A stretch of 64,000 bases of DNA from Paralvinella palmiformis (taxonomy: Eukaryota > Annelida > Polychaeta > Terebellida > Alvinellidae). This document shows positions 58,523-64,000 of this stretch, in pieces. Position 1 is the stretch's first letter. Each line of letters begins with the position of its first letter. The notes under the pieces were generated by a model. That model was not told where the DNA came from. It worked only from the letters and a program-made list of their open reading frames with translations, and did no database searches. The position numbers and the translations under genes were made by a program. The stretch is from assembly GCA_025642065.1 (NCBI GenBank), contig JAODUP010000837.1, forward strand, positions 124,001-188,000, written 5' to 3'.

Positions 58523-59270
58523 CAGGGTTTCTATGCATCCTTGAAAATAAAAATTTCATTTTCCATGTCCTGGAAATGTCCTTGAATATTAGAAAATCAG
58601 GAAATGTCCTAGAAATGCCTTGGAAAATATAGTCTGAGAAAAAATCAACTTAGAACAAAAAGCCTGTGAATAAATGTTATGCCTGTGTTAGAAAACTTAG
58701 ATGTAGAAGAAAAAGCGTACCAGTATGTCGTCTTGATATCCCATGTTAGTTAAACTTTTAATAAAAGTGGGTGGATCAGGCAGCTAGAAGGGGTGAAGTG
58801 GAGGCTGTATCATAAAAATGTCGATAATGGATAATGGATCATACATACATTGAATAAATATGATACATTTTTTTCACTCGTATAACTTACATTCTTTGTC
58901 CTGAAAAATGGTAATTTTGTCGTGGAAAATAATATTTCCTTGGCTGTGGGAACCTTGAAGTAGCTAGAAAAACAGCAACATTTCACACCTGTATCTATTT
59001 TTATCTGTTTACTTCGATGGATGAATGGTGGTCTATCTGCCTGTCCAGTTTCTCCACTCCCCCCCCAACCAGTTAGACAGATAATGAATGACCCAATTCT
59101 ATTAACATATTTTTTTCTTTCCATCCATCCAGAAGCCAAAGAAGAATGACACTGGACCGATGAAGTTCAGTCGTCTGGATCCAATCCCTGGCTCACCGCA
59201 CCACGAGACCCCACTGAACGCCATCAGACCATTACCACCGCCGCCACCAAGTAAAAAGTTTGTCCGGTGA
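41673..59270 (+). CDS. FAM184A: FAM184A-type coiled-coil protein, 17 exons, complete
   Basis: Seventeen GT-AG exons sum to 3249 nt: 1082 residues plus stop, close to human FAM184A (about 1140). The N-terminus has the family signature SQDLHLKMSKKIAQLTK | VIYALNTKNDEHE across intron 1 (residues 30-59). Residues about 60-1000 are almost unbroken charged heptad coiled coil. The C-terminus carries LVNRETNFNKVFNASP (1012-1027), NPLMK, and RLDPIPGSP followed by a proline run (PLPPPPPSKKFVR). No membrane segment or signal peptide. The molecular role of the family is not established; a structural or scaffold function is inference. FAM184B is the vertebrate paralogue, so the invertebrate gene may be pre-duplication. 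Exon phases are consistent throughout, which argues against misassembled exons. Confidence 0.95.
42324..43178 (+). CDS. FAM184A: FAM184A exon 2 (largest exon)
   Basis: Acceptor TTTCCACAG. Residues 47-331, VIYALNTKNDEHE to SSVLQQQ. This is the conserved FAM184 family domain. Donor CAG|GTTAGA, phase 0. Confidence 0.96.
43505..43543. repeat. (TA)n microsatellite
   Basis: TA run in FAM184A intron 2. Confidence 0.9.
43621..43745 (+). mobile_element. SINE-C copy (FAM184A intron 2)
   Basis: Head GGCATTCCAGTAGTGCAGTG, box-B-like GTGTTCACATCCGACTCA, then TTTGTGGAATGTTTCCC. Related copies: 44030-44345, and inverted at 51050-51121 and 53465-53615. Confidence 0.65.
44030..44345 (+). mobile_element. SINE-C-like copy split by a SINE-A (FAM184A intron 2)
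   Basis: The tRNA-like head GTGCTCCAGTAGGAGACT (44034-44051) continues at 44229 with AGTTAGAGCAATACACTG and box B GGGTTCGAATCTGACTCAC, then a GGGAGTTGCCCC body. Confidence 0.75.
44052..44215 (+). mobile_element. SINE-A copy with perfect 13-bp target duplication
   Basis: CCAGTAGGAGACT at 44039-44051 and 44216-44228. Head GGGGGCACCTCTTTGG, box B GAGTTCGAATCTCGG, core slightly shortened, ATCATC tail. Inserted in the head of a SINE-C-like element. Confidence 0.9.
44346..45298. other. FAM184A intron 2, distal part
   Basis: (TA)n run at 45068-45115. Otherwise nothing recognised. Confidence 0.6.
45299..45419 (+). CDS. FAM184A: FAM184A exon 3
   Basis: Acceptor ACTAACAG. LQLAKADTDKVSTRLHEAQT to ELVKKS. 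Donor CCA|GTATGT, phase 1. Confidence 0.92.
45483..45656 (+). mobile_element. SINE-A copy (FAM184A intron 3)
   Basis: Head GGTGCCGCTGTCGTCTAACT, with the B-box region shortened, then GTTTCATCTTTGGCGTAGC, TTTGGCCCATTTAGCCTA, CACAAAAGTGGCTGTAAAAC and an ATC tail. Confidence 0.85.
45657..46181. other. FAM184A intron 3, distal part
   Basis: No feature recognised. Confidence 0.5.
46182..46363 (+). CDS. FAM184A: FAM184A exon 4
   Basis: Acceptor TTATTTCAG. AIGELEATKLQHESVIADLE to LKSLQQ. Donor CAG|GTAACT, phase 0. Confidence 0.93.
46488..46694 (+). CDS. FAM184A: FAM184A exon 5
   Basis: Acceptor TCTCTTGCAG. SLEEMSIEKQKLHEKYTREL to MEQVKN, matching the family's YERELKNL-type segment. Donor AAT|GTGAGT, phase 0. 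Confidence 0.93.
46733..46782. repeat. (CA)n and (GA)n microsatellite
   Basis: Adjacent CA and GA runs in FAM184A intron 5. Confidence 0.85.
47017..47139 (+). CDS. FAM184A: FAM184A exon 6
   Basis: Acceptor GTCTGTTAG. DFDVLLEQERTSYRQEK to KLQDAEQE. Donor GAG|GTTAGT, phase 0. Confidence 0.92.
47516..47677 (+). CDS. FAM184A: FAM184A exon 7
   Basis: Acceptor ACGTTAAG has a weak pyrimidine tract, but the 54-codon exon VMRLMKIIEERETGLGS to KLTDVT is in phase on both sides. Donor ACA|GTAGGT. Confidence 0.88.
47815..47936 (+). CDS. FAM184A: FAM184A exon 8
   Basis: Acceptor TGTTGTAG. GEHEKLKVLHESKLKEAE to DCHWKETLR. Donor TTAG|GTCTGT is a weak GT site, but the next exon completes the Arg codon and restores the family sequence. 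Confidence 0.9.
48436..48675 (-). mobile_element. SINE-D copy (FAM184A intron 8)
   Basis: On the minus strand a tRNA-like head (CCGGCTCTATGGTCTAGTGG, box-B-like GGTTTAAATCCCGG) is followed by GTAAATTACAGACCATATGG. A 3' fragment of the same family is at 7958-8062. Confidence 0.65.
48829..48979 (+). CDS. FAM184A: FAM184A exon 9
   Basis: Acceptor CATTTTTCAG. KESSKLRSELSAQKDEEKRQ to AWETKVQELLEQ. Donor CAA|GTGAGC, phase 0. Confidence 0.93.
49179..49638. mobile_element. hAT-type MITE copy 1 (FAM184A intron 9)
   Basis: Ends CAGGGTTCCCACA and GCTGTGGGAACCATG are inverted repeats. TTATTT flanks both sides (49173-49178 and 49639-49644). Internal motifs GGAAATGTCCTTGAATTTGA, TATTATGCCTGTAGAAG and CTTGATATCCCATGT recur in the copy at 58523. 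CAGGG ends are characteristic of hAT-derived MITEs; the 8-bp duplication expected for hAT is seen only as 6 bp. Confidence 0.75.
49923..50135 (+). CDS. FAM184A: FAM184A exon 10
   Basis: Acceptor CATCCACCAG. VSSLRTQLNSHHDITSKEVE to SSNAEIK. Donor AAG|GTCACT, phase 0. Confidence 0.92.
50389..50438. repeat. (TA)n(TG)n microsatellite
   Basis: TA run passing into a TG run, in FAM184A intron 10. Confidence 0.9.
50773..50926 (+). CDS. FAM184A: FAM184A exon 11
   Basis: Acceptor TCTTCTTGCAG. NTENRLQSKHIEEVKALNLA to LRLKHNENF. Donor TTG|GTAATG, phase 1. Confidence 0.92.
51050..51121 (-). mobile_element. SINE-C head fragment (FAM184A intron 11)
   Basis: Inverted GGGCATTCCAATAGTGCATC and GTTTGAATCCAAC, the tRNA-like part of SINE-C. 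Preceded at 50932-50954 by a short (TTTG)n run. Confidence 0.6.
51245..51438. repeat. 76-bp tandem repeat, 2.6 copies (FAM184A intron 11)
   Basis: GCATTAAGTATGATAAGTAC starts at 51245, 51321 and 51397, exactly 76 bp apart. Units are nearly identical, implying recent duplication. Confidence 0.92.
51439..53460. other. FAM184A intron 11, central part
   Basis: About 2 kb of AT-rich DNA with no recognised exon or repeat apart from a short CA run at 53173-53187. Confidence 0.5.
53465..53615 (-). mobile_element. SINE-C copy (FAM184A intron 11)
   Basis: On the minus strand: GTTAGAGCATTGCATTGCAC, box B GGGTTCAAATCTCAGCC, then GGAGTGTCCGCCTAGGAAG. Confidence 0.65.
53922..54156. mobile_element. Short inverted-repeat element (FAM184A intron 11)
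   Basis: CTGCCAAGATTCCATATATG at the left is inverted at the right as TATATGGAATCTTGGC. Inside, GTGGTATGTG faces CACATACCATG, giving arms of about 30 bp. No coding. A single related end is at 32174. Confidence 0.75.
54157..54539. other. FAM184A intron 11, 3' end
   Basis: Nothing recognised before the exon 12 acceptor. Confidence 0.5.
54540..54667 (+). CDS. FAM184A: FAM184A exon 12
   Basis: Acceptor TCTTTTCCAG. SMRTELEQQHSIEMEQLTRE, then FAARMELERALELTKQK, the counterpart of the family's AAAKMELERSIDISR block. Donor AAG|GTGGGC, phase 0. It follows the largest intron (3.6 kb). Confidence 0.95.
54668..55348. other. FAM184A intron 12
   Basis: 55086-55200 resembles segments at 60030-60125 and 60227-60305 in the 3' flank (GGCAATT, then TGTCAAACTATATGTTTCC-like, then ATTTCATAAATCAGAA-like), suggesting a dispersed, eroded repeat. 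Confidence 0.4.
55349..55533 (+). CDS. FAM184A: FAM184A exon 13
   Basis: Acceptor TGATTACAG. EGEHAMKCSELEETISRHEI to ANKMA. Donor GAG|GTGAGA, phase 2. Includes AFELEAKGHEILRARSEANK, a strongly conserved FAM184 segment. Confidence 0.95.
55726..55872 (+). CDS. FAM184A: FAM184A exon 14
   Basis: Acceptor CCCTACGTAG. AREEELVVVHHQELETLKAD to KITELQT. Donor TT|GTACGT, phase 2. Confidence 0.92.
56179..56889. mobile_element. ~710-bp MITE with ~85-bp terminal inverted repeats (FAM184A intron 14)
   Basis: The left end (56179-56270) and right end (56800-56889) are inverted copies. AACCTTAAACATCAATGTTC pairs with GAACATTGACGTTTAAGGTT, GGATCTGTTATAATCATGCC with GGCATGATTATAACAGATCC, and CCAAAAACTAACT with AGTTAGTTTTTGG. 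No open frame. Target duplication not clear (TA or TTA possible). Confidence 0.88.
57002..57096. repeat. CA-rich microsatellite
   Basis: Interrupted CA repeats just before exon 15 of FAM184A (57124). Confidence 0.8.
57124..57241 (+). CDS. FAM184A: FAM184A exon 15
   Basis: Acceptor ATATTTCAG. LEEAEDRYRNREPRPEDVRL to EREQIMNKLI. Donor ATT|GTATGT, phase 0. Confidence 0.94.
57545..57649 (+). CDS. FAM184A: FAM184A exon 16
   Basis: Acceptor GTCATTGCAG. Contains YYQMELVNRETNFNKVFNAS and NPLMK, the most conserved block of the family. Donor AAG|GTAGGT, phase 0. Confidence 0.97.
57659..57690. repeat. (TA)n microsatellite
   Basis: TA run immediately downstream of the exon 16 donor (57650). Confidence 0.9.
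57702..58003 (+). mobile_element. SINE-B copy (FAM184A intron 16)
   Basis: GTGAGTTCCGGTGGCTTAGC head, TTAAGCACCTGGCACTTGGT, degraded box B, CATGGGTGGCTGACCACG body, to CTCAACCACTCAAACA. It matches 37385-37080 read on the minus strand. The extreme 3' end is truncated. Confidence 0.88.
58004..58392. other. FAM184A intron 16, middle part
   Basis: No feature recognised. Confidence 0.5.
58393..58484 (+). mobile_element. SINE-A core fragment (FAM184A intron 16)
   Basis: GCTATGTCTGAAGGGTACG, ATCATCTTTCAGTTTGC and CCTGGCCCATTTAGC match the SINE-A core. Followed by a TA run (58489-58518). Confidence 0.55.
58523..58957. mobile_element. hAT-type MITE copy 2 (FAM184A intron 16)
   Basis: CAGGGTTTCTATG at the left and GGCTGTGGGAACCTTG at the right, with the same internal order as 49179-49638 (GGAAATGTCCTTGAATATTA, TGTTATGCCTGTG, CTTGATATCCCATGTTAG, TTTGTCCTGAAAAATGG). 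Confidence 0.78.
59133..59270 (+). CDS. FAM184A: FAM184A exon 17 (last) and stop
   Basis: Acceptor CCATCCATCCAG. KPKKNDTGPMKFSRLDPIPG to SKKFVR, stop TGA 59268-59270. Shorter than the vertebrate C-terminus but with the same RLDPIP and proline-rich elements. Confidence 0.93.
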   Translation, partial: KPKKNDTGPMKFSRLDPIPGSPHHETPLNAIRPLPPPPPSKKFVR

Positions 59271-61290
59271 AGTGTGCTTAATGCACAGCATTGAGGAGAT
59301 CATCAAATATACAACTTGAGCAACCCAAAGGTTTAAAATTATTTATTGTTGTGTTGTTACAGGCTAGCTGTTTGGTAACGTCACTGAACAAAAAGTAAAA
59401 AATGCATTTTTTAAATGTCTTCCAAAAAAAGATTACAATTTTTTTTATTCATTGGGTAACTTGCTGTGCACCGGTTGACCTTTACAAAATGGTTTAATCG
59501 AAGTTTGTGGAATGCTGTGGAAAATGTAAGGGAAATGCATTTTAACTTTTATCTGGTATGTTATGTAAAATTATGTCGCATGAACAATTAATATAAAAAT
59601 GCATTGTAAATATGTAAGTTATTATGTAAATGTTGCTGCTGATCCTGGAAGGTATACTTCCACTGTGATATTGATGAAGTTTCATTTTGCACAATTACAG
59701 TATTAGATTTGTGTGAAATGCGGATCATTCTTGGGGACATTCTTCTATTTTGGATGCTACTTTTACCTGAAGAAAGGTCATTTTCAGTTTTAAAAGATGC
59801 AACAGATTCTTACAGTTTCCTTTTTTTATTTTACTCCAATTTCGACGTTGGTTTTCTCAAATGTCAACTCGTTCTGGAATCGGTTGGATTTTTGCAGTCT
59901 CGCGTTTAACACTCGAGTAAGCATTCAAAAACAACTAGTTTTCATTGTATGATAGGTTTCTTTCTTTCCTTTATTTTATGTGTGGCATTAACATAATGCA
60001 TATTTTAATATTATGTTTCTCATTTAGCAGGCAATTGGTAGCCAAATTTTTTATGAGGTGTGCCAAACTATACACGTTTCCTATCATTAACATTATATTA
60101 TAGCCAGCTAATTTCACAAATCATCAGAACATTATGTAATAATGGTTATGCAACTTTCAGAATTTTATACAAGTATTTTGTACCTTTTTAAGTTTGTATC
60201 GTTATCTTATTTATCTTTGTTTATCGGCCAGCTGTTAGCCAGATTTGAATCATGTGTCCCAAGCTGTGTGTTTTATCTAGCCATAATCGTCATTTCCCAG
60301 GCACTGAATCGAAAAAATCTGAAATGTCATCAAAGTGGTCCAGTACTGGTCGTGAAACCTCTGGGATTTGTTTTATTTCCAAATATAAGGTATCCATCTT
60401 TCCTATGTGGCTATGTATGCTTCGGCAAAACAGCCCCAAGAACTCGACCAGAGTGCACACTGTTTGTGTCCAATCCAGTTTAAAGCCGTTCCGAGAATGA
60501 TCTTCAAGGCCTCAAAAAACATAACCTTTAGAGGCACTCATTTCATTTTTTGGCTTAGAAAAGGCAAATTCCATAGCTATTTCATTTTGGAATAATCCAA
60601 ATTCCATTTCGGATCTGATATTTTCAGTTTTGAAAAGAACAGACTGCACAGAGTATAACAGATTTTACGTTCTAGGTTTTCCCTTCAAAACTCTCCGTGC
60701 TAGACTCTTTATGTGTATGTGTGTACACTTTTGCAACTACTCGAATTCCCTGGATCTTCTTGTTTCTTTCTGCTGTAATCCTCAATAGTACATGTCATCA
60801 AAAAACGTCCTCATTTTGTATTCAAGTTCGGCACTCTGCGCCAGAAATATCAGGAAGTAACTTGTGGTGTCAAACCAGTGATCACTGATGTTTCACACCC
60901 TGGCATAATGCTTTCTATTCATTGGACTATCCATTGTTTCATACATTTTCATACTTCATTTGAGCATAAAAGCATTGAAGTCTCAGTGACAACTTCACCC
61001 CCAATATTTTGTTTTGCTGTGCCACGTGTTTAATTATTCTCCTACAAGATAGAAGTTTCATCTGTTCTTTAGAGTAAGGCTCGACTGTTATTTCTAATTG
61101 TTGGCCTTAATGGCAACAGTAATACAGACATTTTACTGTAAAATGTCATCGATCGTCGATGCATGAAAGTATATAAAACTGCAGTTCACCAAGGAGTAAT
61201 CGTCGTGCAAAAGGTATATGTTTTGGAGTTGAGGTATACACATCCTGTTCTCTGTTACGTCTTGTAAATAAATAAATCATGTTACAGTTG
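59271..61290 (+). other. Probable long 3'UTR and flank of FAM184A
   Basis: No further coding sequence. Open frames near 60142-60595 overlap in three frames and have no support. An AATAAATAAATAA cluster at 61264-61277 is a candidate poly(A) signal; earlier ends are possible. Contains two segments (60030-60125 and 60227-60305) related to each other. Confidence 0.4.
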
Positions 61291-61714
61291 AAGGTCTCGT
61301 GTTTAGCATTTAACGATGACAACAACACATCATTGACATAGTGTGCTGGCTTTTATTTCTCTGAAAGTAAACTTTATAAAAAATAACTAAGCTGTACAAT
61401 AATAATTGCCATAATAAATATATACAGAAATAAATGAACAGTTCAAAGTTACCTGTGGGAATGGCACAAAGTAAGAAAATGCTAAGCATACACAATACAG
61501 AGACAGACTGCATAAATTAATTCACTGCAAGCTCTTATTTCATGCCGATATACTCGACAAACATACATACAAGGCTACAATAACCGTGTCTTGCTAGAAA
61601 TACCATTTCCAGTTTCAGTATTGTAAAAAAAAACACTATTAACAGTCAGTTCTTTGAAAAAATGATCCAAAAGGTTTAATACTCCAAGTTCATAACTGAA
61701 GTCTGCCTGGTAGC
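61291..61714. other. Non-coding spacer
   Basis: No feature recognised. Confidence 0.5.
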
Positions 61715-62698
61715 TACCATATATACTCGCGTTTAAGTTGACCCGGCAGATAAGTTGAGGTTCATTTTTGACCCTGTAATTCTTTCCAGCATATAAGTCG
61801 AGGTCAAGTATTGGCTTAAAATCCCTCAAAATCTGAATCATTGTTGTCGTTGAGAAAAAGCTGACCCAGTCGTTTCAAACTCATGGTCTCAGCAAGTAGG
61901 TCGTAAATATATAAATATGAACATCAATTTCTTCACTGGCAGTGACAAACACACACACACACACACATTTCGCTTTGATGTTATAACTATTTATAAATAA
62001 ACAAACTTGTCACACCAAACAGGCTTGATTGTAGACTCCCTTCAACTGGCAAGTGTTATTAATTAATTGTTTCACAGCAAGTGGCCAGCAGGGTTTGCAA
62101 TGTGAACAGTGATTTTTATATTATCACTAATCATCTGGAGGTACCAGTAGTTAACGTGCGACTATCAAGTATCATATTACATAAAAACTAGCATGTTTCC
62201 GAGATCCAAATAACAGTTTGTTGAAAATGAATCTTAATTTATTGAATAAGACTATCTAGTAGGCAGAGATGTGGCAATTTTGTTCCAACTGGCACTCACA
62301 CAAACACACCTGATTGTAGCTTCAATAAGATAAGTGTTATTAATTCATTGTTTCACACAGCACATCAGGAGGTACTGGTAAGTAACAGTGCGTGACTATC
62401 AAGTATTATTACAAAAGACCGGCATGTTTGCGAGATCCAAATAACAGTTTGGTGAAAATTAATTGTTATTTATTTAATAATAATGGGTTAGTAGGCAGTG
62501 ATGTGACGATTTTATTCCAACTCTGGCTCTTATTGGGTTGAATCCTGTAGTATAATAGTGTCGAGTGTCAAGGATGGCCGAAAACATCTTTCCTTCAGCG
62601 GTAGGAAATATGACGCGCGTATAAGTTGAGGTGCTTCTGAGAACTCCCTTTTCACTACCAAAAAAATCGACTTATACACAATTATATATATATGGTAC
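61715..62698. mobile_element. ~980-bp element with inverted ends and internal duplication
   Basis: Left end TACCATATATACTCGCG followed by TTTAAGTTGACC. Right end TCGACTTATACACAATTATA followed by TATATGGTA. Related AAGTTGAGG and AAGTCGAGG motifs lie just inside each end. Internally, two copies of a ~250-bp segment (about 62025-62290 and 62305-62530) share GATTGTAG, AAGTGTTATTAATT, GAGATCCAAATAACAGTTTG and GTAGGCAG. Resembles a non-autonomous mariner/pogo-type element, but class is uncertain. Confidence 0.6.
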
Positions 62699-62737
62699 AC
62701 TATCTCTGTCTACTCGTATTCCATGGATGTGTGACGT

Positions 62738-62870
62738 TAAAATAATGATTGATTGGTGTTTTACGGCCACTTTTGTGCACATGGTAGGCTAAATGGGCAG
62801 AGCGACCTCCAACGGTAATGAAGCGAAGTCAGTGATGAAACATCCTTCAGAATAAGACGATCTTAACCGC
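62738..62870 (-). mobile_element. SINE-A copy, head missing
   Basis: Inverted GATTGGTGTTTTACGGCCAC, TTTGTGCACATGGTAGGCTA, AGCGACCTCCAACGGTAATG and GATGAAACATCCTTCAG. The tRNA-like part is absent. Confidence 0.85.
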
Positions 62871-63800
62871 CCATCTATGGTAAATGCTATCTAAAATGAG
62901 GTTATGTTAAACGACCCATTTATTGACATCTGAAAATTAGATAAAGAGTTTGTGTATCAGCCCAAAGGTTTTGTAGTGATGTATGGCTCAGTATTACATA
63001 ACGAGCGACATTTAGGGCAACCATGGCAATATGTGAAACATGATGCCATCTTAGCGTGTGTATGTGTATGCACAAAATGTACTCCAAAACTTACAACTGA
63101 GAACAAAATCGTCTGTCACATCTGTTGTCTTTGTCAATATAAATCTACAAAAAATCATCAGGAAATACGCCCCCCCCCTGTAATTAAACCAACAAAGAAG
63201 TGCAATCAAACGTGAAGCTACAAAAATACTATGGCATTTCTTTTAATGGAGAGATGTTTTCTATCAGCAAACTGCTCACAGTTGAAATTGGATTCCATTA
63301 GTATCCACAACCGATTTAGAACTGTTTTTTTTTAACTCAAAAAGGCACTGAAGATAGTGACTCAGTAATTTATCACACAAGAATATCTGGATTCTTAGGT
63401 AAATAAAAAAAATTTGCAGATTTGCAACGAATAGCAGTTTTTTAATGAAATAAGATTTATGCTGAATATCATGTTTAAAACGAATAGAATATTTACAATC
63501 AATATGAATTGTCTTAAACATGCTGAATAACCATGCATGCAACCGAGTACTTTATGGTTAGCATATACTGTTGAAGGACAACATACTAGAGGAATGAGGT
63601 AATCCAATGAAACATCTCACTTCATCAGGATCAGATGAGAACAGATGATGACAACAATGCTTTGAATCATGCACATTCAGCAGACTCATTTGTATTAAAA
63701 TGTACAGCAGAAATGTTCCACTTCCCATTCCAGATGTCGGCTAACTTTGACTTACAGTCTATCAAAACACAGTGTAGACTAAACCAGCTGCATGTTTTGA
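62871..63800. other. Non-coding spacer
   Basis: C run at 63171-63178. Nothing else recognised. Confidence 0.5.
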
Positions 63801-63992
63801 GTGATGATGATGATGATTGATGTTTTACAGCCACTTTTGTGCACATGGTAGGCTAAATGGACTGAGCGACCTCCAAAGGTATTGAAGTAAACTCATAGAT
63901 GAAACACCCGTCAGAGATTCATGCCGAGATTCGAACTCAGATGGTAGAGATCTGTTATCCAACACACTATCAGTTAAACCACGGAGGCGCCC
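63801..63992 (-). mobile_element. SINE-A copy, full length
   Basis: From the (ATC)n tail (GATGATGATGATTGATG) through the core to the inverted box B (GAGATTCGAACTC) and the head end CCACGGAGGCGCCC at 63978-63992. Confidence 0.9.
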
Positions 63993-64000
63993 TGTATTGA

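Noticed and set aside
60142..60595. Three overlapping + frames of 62-113 codons downstream of FAM184A
   Set aside because: All three frames are open by chance in the probable 3'UTR; no homology or splice support, and the segment shares an eroded repeat with 55086-55200.

Overview
The window reads as nuclear DNA of an invertebrate metazoan, most likely a marine mollusc. The two recognisable genes are intron-rich, with GT-AG splice sites. The intergenic and intronic DNA is AT-rich and full of microsatellites, tRNA-derived SINEs, CR1-like non-LTR retrotransposons, a Ty3/Gypsy-like LTR element and small inverted-repeat elements. The phylum is inferred from the general look of the repeats; nothing here fixes a species. 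No rRNA gene, free-standing tRNA gene, CRISPR array or bacterial-type operon was seen.

Two host genes can be rebuilt exon by exon, both on the + strand. (1) 6940-16677 is a complete six-exon CRYL1 (lambda-crystallin / L-gulonate 3-dehydrogenase) gene of 319 codons plus stop. Every junction keeps frame, and the NAD-binding and catalytic motifs are intact. (2) 41673-59270 is a complete 17-exon FAM184A-type coiled-coil gene of 1082 codons plus stop, with the family's conserved N- and C-terminal blocks. The two have no evident functional link; they are simply neighbours about 25 kb apart.

The DNA between and around them is mobile-element territory. 1-6.9 kb: a CR1-like LINE (here LINE-A) inserted in a 101-bp tandem repeat that carries telomere-like CCCTAA motifs, plus SINE and MITE copies. 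17.3-21.6 kb: a visibly GC-richer patch with eroded open frames on both strands, some with hydrophobic segments or coiled coils, that I cannot assign. 21.6-22.5 kb: a LINE ORF1-like fragment split by a SINE. 23.1-26.1 kb: a second LINE family (LINE-B) followed by a second LINE-A copy. That copy stops at 26092 and resumes exactly at 39601. The 13.5 kb between is an LTR retrotransposon with a 5-bp target duplication, and its right LTR was itself invaded by a SINE and by a P-like DNA transposon. A further 7.4 kb of foreign DNA sits in its leader.

59.3-64 kb: the 3' flank of FAM184A, with a likely long 3'UTR, an element with inverted ends and two minus-strand SINE copies. SINE families are labelled A-D here for convenience; these are local names, not database names.
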